64,000 nt of DNA, taken from assembly GCA_039980135.1 (NCBI GenBank), contig JBDXCV010000006.1, positions 62,001 through 126,000 on the forward strand, written 5' to 3'. Below are positions 1 to 8,962 of this stretch, piece after piece. Numbering within the stretch: the first letter of the stretch is position 1; every line of letters begins with the position of its first letter. Both the position numbers and the translations under genes were made by a program. Below the pieces are notes generated by a model, which was not told where the DNA came from, did no database searches, and saw only the letters and a list, made by a program, of their open reading frames with translations. The stretch is from Alphaproteobacteria bacterium (GTDB lineage Bacteria > Pseudomonadota > Alphaproteobacteria > UBA6615).

Positions 1-71
1 CGTTGACGCCGCTGCTCGTCGCGGCCACGGTGATTATTCTTTTCGGCGTCGGGCTCGTGCAACGGCGTTGA
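1..71 (+). CDS. EamA/DMT-family transporter, C-terminal fragment (5' end outside window)
   Basis: Only the last 22 codons are present, in frame 3 and ending in TGA. They encode a hydrophobic helix ending LVQRR. The stretch LTPLLVAATVIILFGVGLV closely parallels the C-terminus of the next gene (LTPTLLLATFVILAGVVLV), so this is almost certainly the end of a paralogous EamA (drug/metabolite transporter) protein. It lies 16 bases upstream of that gene on the same strand, which suggests a tandem duplication in one operon. The substrate cannot be inferred. Confidence 0.7.
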   Translation, partial: LTPLLVAATVIILFGVGLVQRR

Positions 72-87
72 AGCCTCGCGAGCGCCG

Positions 88-975
88 ATGTCCGAGATTA
101 ACCGCACCCGCCTCTACACCTTCGCGCTGATCGCGGTCTTCATCTATGGCGTGACCCCGGTCTTCACCAAGATCGGGACCCTGACCGCGGACGGCATCAC
201 GGTCGGCGCGTTGCGCGCGGTCGTCGCGGCGCCGGTGGCCGCAATGGTGATCGCGATCATGGGATGCCGGATCCCGTTGCGTCGGGATGCGATTGTCCTG
301 CTGTTGGTGTCGGGCCTGGGCGGGTTGGTCCTGTTCCCCGTCATCTTCAGTTGGGGCGTACAGTTTACCACCGCCGGGCACGCCGCCGCGGGCACGGGAG
401 CAGGCGCGGTGATGGCGGGTGCGATCATGGCCGTGGTGAACCGCCGGATGCCGGGCTGGGCCTGGTGGATCGGCGTGGCAGTCGGGTCGGCGGGGGCGCT
501 GTTGCTGATCCAGGAGGCGCTCGGCCTGACGGTGGCCGGTGTGACCTGGCAGGGCGATGCGCTGGTGTTTCTCGGCATGTTCATGGGGGTCGTGGGCTAT
601 GTCGCGGGGGCCAGACTTACGGCCGAACTCGATGCCCTGACGGTCACCATGTGGTCGGTCCTCGTGGCTGCCATCTTCCTCGCGCCGGTGGTCGTGTTTC
701 ACGCCGGCGTCGCGACTCTCACGGCGATCGATATGCGGGGCTGGCTCGCAATCTGTTCACTGGCCTGGGGGACGACGATTCTCGCCTATCTCCTGTGGAA
801 CCGGGCGCTTGCCGACGGCGGGGTCGCCCGCATCGGAGCCTTGCAACTCCTGCAGCCCGTTATCGGGATCGGCCTGGCACCGGTCATCCTCGGCGAGCCG
901 CTGACCCCGACATTGCTGCTGGCGACCTTCGTGATCCTGGCCGGTGTGGTGCTGGTGCAGCGCGAGCGGGCATAG
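88..975 (+). CDS. EamA/DMT-family inner-membrane transporter
   Basis: A 295-residue protein made almost entirely of hydrophobic helices, consistent with the ten-TM, two-repeat EamA fold (each repeat about 140 residues). The first repeat opens with TFALIAVFIYGVTPVFTK, and the second contains the typical LLWNRALADGG and LQPVIG segments before the last helices. Members of this superfamily export amino acids or other metabolites, but the substrate is not predictable here. The gene follows a paralogue cut by the window edge. ATG 88 is the first plausible start after the preceding stop. Confidence 0.85.
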   Translation: MSEINRTRLYTFALIAVFIYGVTPVFTKIGTLTADGITVGALRAVVAAPVAAMVIAIMGCRIPLRRDAIVLLLVSGLGGLVLFPVIFSWGVQFTTAGHAAAGTGAGAVMAGAIMAVVNRRMPGWAWWIGVAVGSAGALLLIQEALGLTVAGVTWQGDALVFLGMFMGVVGYVAGARLTAELDALTVTMWSVLVAAIFLAPVVVFHAGVATLTAIDMRGWLAICSLAWGTTILAYLLWNRALADGGVARIGALQLLQPVIGIGLAPVILGEPLTPTLLLATFVILAGVVLVQRERA

Positions 976-1094
976 CGGCGCTCCGTTTTGCGCAAGAACC
1001 GGGTGGGGCCGACCGATGCGGCCGCCTAGTTTGATGCGCGTGCGAAACGGATCGCACAGACCCGCCGGCCGGGTGTAAAAAGGAGATGCGGAAG

Positions 1095-1994
1095 ATGGCC
1101 ATGATCGACACATTCGAGCCCGAAACACTCGATAACAGTTTTGACGATGACTACGGCTTCGCCCTGGTCGGCCGCCTGCTCACCTGGCTGAGCGAGAATT
1201 ATCGCGATCAGCCCAGTCTCGAGCGAATCGCCGCTGAGGCGGGCCTGAGTGCCTTTCACCTGCAGCGGCTGTTCACCCGCTATGTCGGCGTCAGCCCCAA
1301 GAAATACGTCCAGTACCTGACCCTCGAACACGCCAAGCGGGCGCTCAACGAATCCCGAAATGTCCTCGACGTGGCCTTCGAGACCGGGTTGTCGGGCGCG
1401 GGGCGTCTGCATGATCTGTTCGTGACCCATGAGGCGGTCACGCCGGGGGACTGGAAGCGCCGCGGCGAGGGGCTGGAGCTGCGCTATGGCTGGCATGACA
1501 GCCCGTTCGGCGAGTGCCTGATCGTGGCGGGTGCGCGCGGGGTATGCGGGCTGGCGTTCAATGGTATTGGCGACCGCGCCGCGACCCTGGCCGACCTGTG
1601 CGGGAGTCTCGATGCGGCCGCGCTGGTCGAGGACCCGGACGTGACCCGCGCCTATGCGGCGGCGGCGTTTGGCGAAGGCGACATCCACCTGATGCTGCGG
1701 GGAACACCGTTTCAGCTCAAGGTCTGGGAAGCGCTCCTGTGCATCCCGGAGGGCGCGGTCCTGACTTATTCGGATCTCGCGGAACGTATCGGTGCGCCGG
1801 GCGCGGCCCGCGCGGTGGCCGGGGCGGTGGCGCGTAACCCCGTGTCCTGGCTGATCCCGTGCCACCGGGTGATCCGGAACGGCGGCGGCATCAGCGGGTA
1901 CCGCTGGCACCCTGACAAGAAGCGCCTGATCCTGGCCTGGGAGGCCGCCCGGTCGGAGGCAACGCCAACCGTCCCGGGGCCGCCCGTGGCCTGA
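1095..1994 (+). CDS. AraC-type HTH / methylated-DNA-protein cysteine methyltransferase fusion (Ada-like, lacking the Ada zinc domain)
   Basis: The protein has 299 residues. The N-terminal ~110 residues form an AraC-family double HTH (LERIAAEAGLSAFHLQRLF ... VAFETGLSGAGRLHDLF). The C-terminal half is an O6-alkylguanine-DNA alkyltransferase with the acceptor-cysteine motif IPCHRVI and the downstream GGISGYRW. It removes alkyl groups from guanine by transfer to its own cysteine. E. coli Ada has an additional N-terminal zinc domain that senses methylphosphotriesters; that domain is absent here. An ATG at 1086 abuts the ribosome binding site AAAAAGGAG (1077-1085), so the ATG at 1095, nine bases downstream, is the better start; a third ATG at 1101 is also possible. 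Confidence 0.88.
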   Translation: MAMIDTFEPETLDNSFDDDYGFALVGRLLTWLSENYRDQPSLERIAAEAGLSAFHLQRLFTRYVGVSPKKYVQYLTLEHAKRALNESRNVLDVAFETGLSGAGRLHDLFVTHEAVTPGDWKRRGEGLELRYGWHDSPFGECLIVAGARGVCGLAFNGIGDRAATLADLCGSLDAAALVEDPDVTRAYAAAAFGEGDIHLMLRGTPFQLKVWEALLCIPEGAVLTYSDLAERIGAPGAARAVAGAVARNPVSWLIPCHRVIRNGGGISGYRWHPDKKRLILAWEAARSEATPTVPGPPVA

Positions 1995-2062
1995 CGCCGG
2001 CCGCACTTTATTCGCGCGAAGCGAAGGGGTAGGGTCCGCGCCTGAATTTCGGGAAGAGGCTC

Positions 2063-2521
2063 ATGGCAGCGCGATATTGGGAAGATTATTCGGTCGGCGA
2101 GGTCTTCGAGACCGAGCCGGTCACGGTCTCGGAAGAGCAGATCATCGCCTTCGCCGAGAAATACGACCCGCAGGTCTTTCACACCGATCCCGTGGCCGCG
2201 CAAGACAGCGTTTACGGCGGTTTGATCGCCAGCGGCCATCAGACGATCGGCCTGGCCTTCGCGCAGTTCGTCCGGCTTGGCCTGTTCGAAGAGAACGCGC
2301 TCGGCGGCCCCGGCATGGACGAGATCCGCTGGACGGCTCCTGTGCGCCCCGGCGACACGCTGCACACTACCGCCGAGGTCGTGGAACTGCGTGCTTCGAA
2401 ATCGCGCCCGGACCGCGGAATCATTCGCGTACGTCTCTCGATTCGCGTCGGGGATCAGGATGTTTCCAGCTTGATCACGACGACATTCCTGCGCCGGCGG
2501 CCGGCGGAGGACGCGGCATGA
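2063..2521 (+). CDS. MaoC-like hot-dog (R)-hydratase, copy 1
   Basis: A 152-residue single hot-dog MaoC-like domain of the type that hydrates enoyl-CoA or acts as an acyl dehydratase. The N-terminus YWEDYSVGEVFETEPVTVS, the catalytic-type segment DPQVFHTDP followed by GGLIASGHQT, and the C-terminal VRPGDTL region are typical. In this family the Asp/His pair around FHTDP and the downstream SGH segment form the active site. The ribosome binding site is GAAGAGG. The stop overlaps the start of a paralogue by four bases (ATGA), so the two are translationally coupled and could form a heterodimer. Confidence 0.88.
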   Translation: MAARYWEDYSVGEVFETEPVTVSEEQIIAFAEKYDPQVFHTDPVAAQDSVYGGLIASGHQTIGLAFAQFVRLGLFEENALGGPGMDEIRWTAPVRPGDTLHTTAEVVELRASKSRPDRGIIRVRLSIRVGDQDVSSLITTTFLRRRPAEDAA

Positions 2522-2973
2522 CCGGTCTGTATCTTGAGGACTACACGGTCGGCCGGGTCTTCGAGACCGAACCGGTAAGGCTCGACGCGGAGGAGATCAT
2601 CTGGTTCGCCGAGTTGCATGACCCCCAGGTCTTTCATACCGATCCGGAACGCGCGAAAGAATCGGCATTCGGCGAACATGTCGCGAGCGGGTTCCAGTCC
2701 GTGGCCATCGCGACGGGCCAGTTCATCCGGACCGGTGCGGTGGAGGGCACGGGCATGGGCGGGCCGGGCTTGGACGAGGTCCGCTGGACCGCCCCCGTGC
2801 GTCCCGGAGAGAGCCTGCAGACCCGCGTGGAAGTGATCGAGGCACGGGCCACGCGCTCGAATCCGGGGCGTGGGGTCGTGACCTTGGGGTTCGCCGTGGC
2901 GACGGAATCGGGCCCGGTCCTGACATTTAAGGCCACGATCTTCGTGCGCGCCCGCGCGGGCGAGAAGGCATAG
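2518..2973 (+). CDS. MaoC-like hot-dog (R)-hydratase, copy 2
   Basis: A 151-residue MaoC-like protein, clearly paralogous to the preceding gene: both share LEDY/WEDY-x-VG, VFETEPV, HDPQVFHTDP, RWTAPVRPG and a Thr/Ser-rich C-terminal strand. Copy 1 has SGHQT after the hydratase core, whereas this copy has SGFQS, so a histidine next to the active-site loop is replaced by phenylalanine. This may mark one active and one supporting subunit. The start ATG lies inside the upstream stop (ATGA). The frame stays open upstream, but that extension is only the shadow of copy 1. Confidence 0.87.
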   Translation: MTGLYLEDYTVGRVFETEPVRLDAEEIIWFAELHDPQVFHTDPERAKESAFGEHVASGFQSVAIATGQFIRTGAVEGTGMGGPGLDEVRWTAPVRPGESLQTRVEVIEARATRSNPGRGVVTLGFAVATESGPVLTFKATIFVRARAGEKA

Positions 2974-3030
2974 AAATCTGCCGCGTGGTAGAATGGAAGC
3001 CGTTTCCAATCTCCGGCCTGCGTAGAGAAG

Positions 3031-4905
3031 ATGTTCAGTTTTATCGCCGATATGGACCCGAGCCAGCTCGGGATGTGGATGACCTTCGCCGTGATCGTTG
3101 TGGCGCTGGTCATGTACACGCTCGAACGGCTGACCTTCGAGCTGACATCGCTCGGCGTGATCTGCGTTCTGCTGGTGTTCTTCCACTTCGTTCCCGTGAT
3201 CGACGCCGACGGTAACAACATCCTCAACCCGACGCGGCTGCTGGCCGGTTTCGCCAACCCCGCGCTGCTGACCGTAATCGCGCTGCTCGTGATGGGCGAG
3301 GGACTCGCCCGTACGGGCGTTCTGGAGGCCGGCGCGCAATTATTCTTCCGCTACGGGCGCGGCCACGCGGCACTCGCGACGGGGCTGGCCTTTGTGGCGG
3401 TGCTGGTGGTCAGCGGGTTCATGAACAACACGCCCGTGGTGGTGATCTTCATCCCGATCATGCAGGCGCTGGCGTCGCGCCTGGGGCAATCGCCCTCGCG
3501 GCTGATGATGCCGCTGTCGTTTGCCGCAATCCTGGGCGGGATGGTGACCCTAATCGGCTCGAGCACCAACCTTCTGGTGTCCGGCATGCTGATCGAGCTG
3601 GGCAATGAGGGCTTTTCGTTCTTCCAGTTTGCCGTGCCCGGCGCCGCTCTGGCGCTGGTGGGGGTCGTCTATGTGATTTTCGCCTGCCCGCGGTTGTTGC
3701 CGGAACGCGCGTTGCTGACGAATGCAATCGCCGGCGGCGGCCGCCAGTTCATGGCCGAAATCGCCGTGACCGAGGATTCCAAATTCTACGGCATGCAGCC
3801 GCGCGGCGGATTTTTCCCGGATTTGAAGGACATGACGGTCCGGTTGATCCTGCATGACGGTGAATCCTTCATTCCGCCATTCGACGATGATTTTCAGCTC
3901 GCCGACGGGGATACGATTGTGGTCGCGGCGACCCGCGCGGCGCTCACCGAGGCCCTCAAGGGGGAGCCCGAGCAGTTTCATCCCGAGCTGGATCAGGACT
4001 GGGAGCGGTTCGAAACCGAGGATGGCAATCAGCGCTGGCAGGTCGGCAACCAGGTCCTGGCCGAGGCGATGGTCACACCGGCCTCGCGGCTGGTCGGCCA
4101 GAACCTCAACCAGATCGGATTCCGTTACCAGTATCATTGCGTTGTGCTGGGCGTTCAGCGCCGATCGCAGATGATCCGGGCGCGGGTGACGGACATTCGC
4201 CTCGAACCGGGGGACGTTCTCCTGATGCAGGGGCGCGCCAGCGACGTCGAGGGGCTGCGCGGCAATCAGGACATCCTCCTCGTCGAATGGACCGCCGCCG
4301 AAATGCCGGCTGTGCATCACGCCAGCAGCACCCTGGTGATCTTTGCCGCGGTGATTGCCTCGGCCGCGCTGGGCGTCGTGCCCATCGAGATCGCAACACT
4401 GGTCGGTGCCGGCGCGATGCTGGCGACCGGCGTGCTGAACATCCGTCAGGCCACCCGCGCCATCGACCGGACCATCGTCATGATGATCGCCGCCGCGCTG
4501 GCGCTCGGCAGTGCGCTGCAGGCCACGGGCGGGGCGGAGTTCCTCGCGGGCCTGCTGTTGAGCGTCGTGGGCGATGCGTCGCCGGCGGTGATCCTGTCCG
4601 CCTTCTTCCTGCTGGTGGCGGTGCTGGCCAACATCATCAGCACCAAGGCCACGGCGGTGCTGTTCACACCGATCGCGGTGGGGCTGGCCAACGGCCTGGC
4701 GCTGCCCATCGAGCCGTTCGCCGTGGCGGTGGTGTTCGCCGCGAACTGCTCATTTGCGTCGCCGGTCGGTTACCAGACCAACCTGCTGGTGATGGCGCCG
4801 GGCAACTACCGATTCGTCGATTTCGTCCGGGTCGGATCGCCGCTCCTGATCATCGTCTGGCTGATCTTCAGCCTGGTCGCACCCTGGTACTACGGCCTTA
4901 TCTGA
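3031..4905 (+). CDS. SLC13/DASS-family permease with two RCK_C (TrkA-C) domains
   Basis: A 624-residue inner-membrane transporter of the divalent anion:sodium symporter/CitT type. The N-terminal membrane half (about residues 10-215) contains VSGFMNNTPVVVIFIPI and the family motif GSSTNLLVSG. A cytosolic insert (about 215-425) carries two TrkA-C-like regulatory domains (LADGDTIVVAATRAAL and LEPGDVLLMQGRASDV). The second membrane half ends with NCSFASPVGYQTNLLVMAPG. Substrates in this family include dicarboxylates, sulfate and other anions; nothing here decides between them. A start at the internal ATG 3052 is also possible because the ribosome binding site is weak. Confidence 0.88.
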   Translation: MFSFIADMDPSQLGMWMTFAVIVVALVMYTLERLTFELTSLGVICVLLVFFHFVPVIDADGNNILNPTRLLAGFANPALLTVIALLVMGEGLARTGVLEAGAQLFFRYGRGHAALATGLAFVAVLVVSGFMNNTPVVVIFIPIMQALASRLGQSPSRLMMPLSFAAILGGMVTLIGSSTNLLVSGMLIELGNEGFSFFQFAVPGAALALVGVVYVIFACPRLLPERALLTNAIAGGGRQFMAEIAVTEDSKFYGMQPRGGFFPDLKDMTVRLILHDGESFIPPFDDDFQLADGDTIVVAATRAALTEALKGEPEQFHPELDQDWERFETEDGNQRWQVGNQVLAEAMVTPASRLVGQNLNQIGFRYQYHCVVLGVQRRSQMIRARVTDIRLEPGDVLLMQGRASDVEGLRGNQDILLVEWTAAEMPAVHHASSTLVIFAAVIASAALGVVPIEIATLVGAGAMLATGVLNIRQATRAIDRTIVMMIAAALALGSALQATGGAEFLAGLLLSVVGDASPAVILSAFFLLVAVLANIISTKATAVLFTPIAVGLANGLALPIEPFAVAVVFAANCSFASPVGYQTNLLVMAPGNYRFVDFVRVGSPLLIIVWLIFSLVAPWYYGLI

Positions 4906-4934
4906 CCGGCGTACGCCCTGCGACAATGCGGCTA

Positions 4935-5010
4935 TTGACCCCGCGTGAAATACGTCTAGTTTCTGCGGCGGGCCACACCTCCCCAACGAGGTGCGGCGTT
5001 CTGTAAGGAG
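4935..5010 (+). promoter_or_regulatory. serC 5' leader: strong hairpin next to the ribosome binding site (serC RNA motif-like)
   Basis: The 111-base gap before serC contains a strong hairpin at 4972-4997. Its stem is CACCTC (4976-4981) with GAGGTG (4988-4993) and loop CCCAAC, extended across an A/C mismatch by GCC/GGC. The ribosome binding site TAAGGAG (5004-5010) starts six bases after it and lies six bases before the ATG. A published alphaproteobacterial serC leader motif (Corbino et al.; Rfam serC) is described as having its final stem near or over the serC ribosome binding site in serC-serA operons. The position and shape agree here, but I could not run a covariance model. TTGACC at 4935 is a possible but weak -35 element. 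Confidence 0.55.
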
Positions 5011-5016
5011 CGCGTC

Positions 5017-6198
5017 ATGACGCAAACATCGAATAAGCCGGGCACCCGTCCGGTATCCCCACTCTTTTCCTCTGGCCCCTGCGCCAAGCGACCCGGCTGG
5101 TCGCTGGATGCGCTGAGCGATGCGAGCATCGGCCGTTCGCATCGCGCCAAGGGCCCCAAGGCCAAACTCCTGCGCGTGATCGAGGACAGCCGGTCGATTC
5201 TGGGAATTCCCGAGGATTACCGGATCGGCATTGTGCCCGCCTCGGATACGGGCGCGTTCGAGATGGCCATGTGGTCCGCTCTCGGCGCACGGCCGATCGA
5301 TATTCTTGCCTGGGAAAGCTTCGGCCAGGGCTGGGCCACGGACGTGGTCAAGCAGCTCAAGCTGGACGATGTCCGGCTGCTGGAGGCGGACTATGGCGCG
5401 CTGCCGGATCTCGATGCGGTCGATTTCGACAAGGACGTAATTTTCACCTGGAACGGCACGACATCGGGTGTCCGTGTGCCCGACGGGGACTGGATTCCCG
5501 ATGCGCGCGCGGGCCTGACCCTGTGTGACGCCACGTCCGCGGCCTTCGCCATGGAGCTGCCTTGGGACAAGCTCGATATTGTGACCTGGTCCTGGCAGAA
5601 GGTCCTGGGCGGTGAGGGACAGCATGGGATGCTCGTGCTCAGCCCGCGCGCGGTCGAACGACTGGAAAGTTACGCGCCGGCGTGGCCGCTGCCGAAAATC
5701 TTCCGCCTGACCAAGAGCGGCAAGCTGAACGAGGATATCTTCAAGGGCAGCACGATCAACACGCCCTCGATGCTCTGTGTCGAAGACCATCTCGACGCGC
5801 TCGACTGGTCGCGCGAGATCGGCGGCCTCGACGCGCTGGTTGCCCGTTCGAATGCCAACTTCGGCGTTATCGATGCCTGGGTGTCCGGCTCGGACTGGGC
5901 GGCGTTTCTCGCGGACGACCCGGACCAGCGGTCGACCACGAGCGTGTGCCTCAAGGTCGTTGACCCCTGGTTCACTTCGCTCGATGACGACGATCAGGCG
6001 GCAACCGCGAAGGCGGTGGCGAACCTGCTCGATTCCGAAGGCGTCGCGTTCGATGTCGGGGCCTATCGCGATGCCCCGCCGGGCTTGCGGATCTGGGCCG
6101 GCGCGACCGTCGAACAGTCGGATCTCGCGGCGCTGATGCCGTGGCTCGACTGGGCGTTCGAGAGCGTCAAGGCCGACCGCACCGCTGCCGCCGCCTGA
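5017..6198 (+). CDS. serC: Phosphoserine aminotransferase
   Basis: This PLP enzyme of 393 residues converts 3-phosphohydroxypyruvate and glutamate to O-phosphoserine, the second step of serine biosynthesis. Recognisable features are the N-terminus [14 protein letters not shown], the arginine/histidine segment [33 protein letters not shown], and the PLP-lysine region [15 protein letters not shown]. The sequence type matches the longer alphaproteobacterial/archaeal-type SerC rather than the E. coli form. serA follows after 63 bases, so the two genes form one operon preceded by a structured leader. The ribosome binding site TAAGGAG is well placed. Confidence 0.95.
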   Translation: MTQTSNKPGTRPVSPLFSSGPCAKRPGWSLDALSDASIGRSHRAKGPKAKLLRVIEDSRSILGIPEDYRIGIVPASDTGAFEMAMWSALGARPIDILAWESFGQGWATDVVKQLKLDDVRLLEADYGALPDLDAVDFDKDVIFTWNGTTSGVRVPDGDWIPDARAGLTLCDATSAAFAMELPWDKLDIVTWSWQKVLGGEGQHGMLVLSPRAVERLESYAPAWPLPKIFRLTKSGKLNEDIFKGSTINTPSMLCVEDHLDALDWSREIGGLDALVARSNANFGVIDAWVSGSDWAAFLADDPDQRSTTSVCLKVVDPWFTSLDDDDQAATAKAVANLLDSEGVAFDVGAYRDAPPGLRIWAGATVEQSDLAALMPWLDWAFESVKADRTAAAA

Positions 6199-6261
6199 CC
6201 GGGCCGCGGCCACACCATCTCAATTACGTTGAAACCCGCCCGAACGCGGAAGGATGACCCC

Positions 6262-7839
6262 ATGCCGAAAGTACTGATTTCCGACAAAATGAGTGACCGT
6301 GCGAAGGAGATTTTCGCCGAACGCGGGATCGAAGTCGATGTGACGACCGGCCTGTCCGAAGAGGAGCTGATCGCCATCATCGGCGAGTATGACGGGCTGG
6401 CTATCCGCTCGGCCACCAAGGCGACCGCGAAGGTCCTGGCGGCGGCGACCAATCTGAAGGTGATCGGGCGTGCCGGCATCGGGGTGGACAATATCGACCG
6501 GGACGCGGCCACGGCGCGCGGGATCGTTGTCATGAACACGCCGTTCGGCAACGCGATCACCACGGCGGAACATGCCATCGCGATGATGATGGCGCTCGCG
6601 CGGCAGATTCCCGAGGCCAACAAATCCACACAGGAAGGCAAATGGGAGAAGTCCCGCTTCATGGGTGTGGAGTTGACCGCCAAGACCCTCGGATTGATCG
6701 GCTGCGGAAATATCGGCTCGATTGTGGCCGAACGCGCGCTGGGCCTGAAGATGAAGGTGGTGGCCTTCGATCCGTATCTCAGCGATGAACGCGCGCTGGA
6801 ACTGGGGGTGGAAAAAGTGGAGCTGGATGTCCTGCTGCGGCGGGCCGACTTCATCACCCTGCACACCCCGATGACCGACCAGACCCGTGGCATTATCGAC
6901 GCCGAGGCGCTGGCCAAGACAAAGCCGGGTGTGCGCATCGTCAACTGCGCGCGCGGCGGCCTCGTGGTCGAGGCGGATCTGAAGGTGGCGCTCGAATCCG
7001 GGCATGTCGCCGGCGCGGCGCTCGACGTGTTCGAAGAGGAGCCGGCCAAGGAAAACGCCTTGTTCGGCACGGAGAATCTGGTCTGCACGCCTCATCTGGG
7101 CGCGAGCACGACCGAGGCGCAGGTCAATGTCGCGATCCAGGTCGCCGAGCAGATGGCCGACTATCTGCTTACGGGCGCCGTGGTGAACGCGCTCAACATG
7201 CCGTCGGTCTCCGCCGAGGATGCGCCACGCCTGATGCCCTACATGAAGCTTGCCGAGCTGCTCGGCAGCTTCGCGGGTCAGCTCGTCGAATCCAGTCTCA
7301 AAAGTGTGACCATCGAATATGAGGGACATGCGGCAGAATTGAACACCAAGCCGCTCAGCGCGGCCGCATTGAAGGGGTTGCTCTCACCGGTGCTCGAAAG
7401 TGTGAACATGGTCAACGCGCCCGTCATGGCGCAGGAACGCGGAATCGACGTGTCCGAGGTGCGGACCGCGCGCGAGAGCGACTATCAGACGCTGATACGC
7501 CTGACCGTCGTGACCGAAAACCACACCCGCAGTGTTGCCGGGACCCTGTTCGGCGGCGACCGCCCGCGGGTGGTAGACGTGAAGGGTGTGCCCATGGAAG
7601 CCGAACTCGGTGCGCACATGCTCTACGTCAACAACGAGGACAAGCCGGGCCTGATCGGGAACCTGGGAACGGTGCTCGGCGATGCGGGGCTGAATATCGC
7701 GACGTTCCAGCTCGGCCGCACCGCGGCGGGCGATGACGCGATCGCGCTGGTCGAGGTCGACCAGGAGGTCCCGGCCGACGTGCTGGCCGCCGTAGCCGCT
7801 CTTCCGAGCGTCGTTCAGGCCAAGGCGCTCAACTTCTGA
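6262..7839 (+). CDS. serA: D-3-phosphoglycerate dehydrogenase
   Basis: This 525-residue NAD-dependent enzyme catalyses the committed step of serine biosynthesis. The substrate/NAD domains occupy about residues 1-310, with Rossmann motif GCGNIGSIVAERALG, catalytic Arg in NCARGGLV, Glu in DVFEEEP and His in CTPHLGAST. An intervening domain follows, and the C-terminal ACT domain (about 450-525, LYVNNEDKPGLIGNLG) is the usual site of serine feedback. The start MPKVLISDKMS at 6262 follows an AAGGA ribosome binding site; an upstream in-frame extension is unlikely to be used. The stop TGA overlaps the next start (ATG at 7839), so translation is probably coupled. Confidence 0.96.
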   Translation: MPKVLISDKMSDRAKEIFAERGIEVDVTTGLSEEELIAIIGEYDGLAIRSATKATAKVLAAATNLKVIGRAGIGVDNIDRDAATARGIVVMNTPFGNAITTAEHAIAMMMALARQIPEANKSTQEGKWEKSRFMGVELTAKTLGLIGCGNIGSIVAERALGLKMKVVAFDPYLSDERALELGVEKVELDVLLRRADFITLHTPMTDQTRGIIDAEALAKTKPGVRIVNCARGGLVVEADLKVALESGHVAGAALDVFEEEPAKENALFGTENLVCTPHLGASTTEAQVNVAIQVAEQMADYLLTGAVVNALNMPSVSAEDAPRLMPYMKLAELLGSFAGQLVESSLKSVTIEYEGHAAELNTKPLSAAALKGLLSPVLESVNMVNAPVMAQERGIDVSEVRTARESDYQTLIRLTVVTENHTRSVAGTLFGGDRPRVVDVKGVPMEAELGAHMLYVNNEDKPGLIGNLGTVLGDAGLNIATFQLGRTAAGDDAIALVEVDQEVPADVLAAVAALPSVVQAKALNF

Positions 7840-8894
7840 TGCCGGGTCGGGTCACTGCATATGTTGCGGTGGCCCTGGCGTTCATACTTGCCGGTCCCTT
7901 CGATCTGCGCGCTGCGGAAATCGTACGCGCGCCGGGTCTGCAGGACGGGGATGTGATCGTGCGCTTGCCCGGTACTGAGGGCGGGATCAGCCAGTCTCCA
8001 TCGGCGGTCGGGGTGCGTGGCGCGGATGGCCTGGTCCGGACACTTATTCTGAAGGACGGCCGTCTCTCGCTGTCCGAAGAAGTGATCCCCGACGATGCTT
8101 CGGCCTCACGCCCGGCCGACATACTGGAAGATGGCGACGTGACCTACGGCGGGTCCGATATTGCCCGCGCCTGGCTGACGGACCCGACGGAACGGTATGC
8201 CCATGGTGTCCTGGGCGACGCCATTGAAGCCGGCGGGTTGGCGCTTGAACGCGCCGATGGCGGGATCGCGCGCTACAAGCTGGACGCGGGCTCGGTGTTC
8301 GAGGACCGCCGGGTGCGGCTGATCGATCTCGATGGTGACGGACGCGACGAGGCGATTGTCGTGCAATCCTATCTGGATGCGGGTGCGGCCCTGGCGGTGT
8401 TCGGCCTCGCCGATTCGGGCGTGGCCTTCCTGTCCGAGGTGCCGGCGATCGGCCGCGCGAACCGCTGGCTCAACCCGGTGGGGGCCGCCGATTTCGACGG
8501 CGACGGGTGGACCGAGATTGCTTTCGTCGAAACGCCGCATATCGGCGGGACCCTGCGCCTGTACGAGTTTCGTGATCGCACGCTGCATGCCGATCACGCC
8601 GCACGCGGGTTTTCCAATCACGGCATCGGCAGCCGGGAGCAGGATCTGGCGGCGGTGCATGACTGGACCGGCGACGGGGTGGCCGATATCGCGGTGCCCG
8701 GTGCGCGGCGGCGCGCCCTGCGCTTCGTGACCTTCGCCGACGGGCGTTTGCACGATTTCGACGGGATCCCCCATGATCAACTGATCGTGACGGCGGTACG
8801 GCCCGCCACGCTCGACGGGAGCGGCGTCGTGTATGCGGTTTATGGCCTCGCGGACGGTACAATTATTGCAGCGCGCCCGACGGGCGCTGAATAA
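7839..8894 (+). CDS. Secreted FG-GAP/VCBS-repeat protein, function unknown
   Basis: The 351-residue protein begins with a signal peptide (VTAYVAVALAFILAGPFDLR, cleavage near RAAE). It then carries several FG-GAP-type beta-propeller repeats with calcium-binding loops: DLDGDGRDEAIVV, DFDGDGWTEIAF and DWTGDGVADIAV. These repeats usually form extracytoplasmic propellers that bind ligands or proteins. The gene is joined to serA by a one-base stop/start overlap, so it is co-translated with serine biosynthesis for no obvious reason. No catalytic motif is visible, and the specific role is unknown. Confidence 0.75.
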   Translation: MPGRVTAYVAVALAFILAGPFDLRAAEIVRAPGLQDGDVIVRLPGTEGGISQSPSAVGVRGADGLVRTLILKDGRLSLSEEVIPDDASASRPADILEDGDVTYGGSDIARAWLTDPTERYAHGVLGDAIEAGGLALERADGGIARYKLDAGSVFEDRRVRLIDLDGDGRDEAIVVQSYLDAGAALAVFGLADSGVAFLSEVPAIGRANRWLNPVGAADFDGDGWTEIAFVETPHIGGTLRLYEFRDRTLHADHAARGFSNHGIGSREQDLAAVHDWTGDGVADIAVPGARRRALRFVTFADGRLHDFDGIPHDQLIVTAVRPATLDGSGVVYAVYGLADGTIIAARPTGAE

Positions 8895-8962
8895 GGCCGA
8901 ATTTGCAAAGTCATGAAAATGCTGTTTAAAACGGCTCGCCAGCACGAAATATTGGCGCTAAT

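Noticed and set aside
4750-6213. 487-codon open frame antisense to serC
   Set aside because: It is the mirror frame of a well-conserved gene, with no recognisable motif or ribosome binding site.
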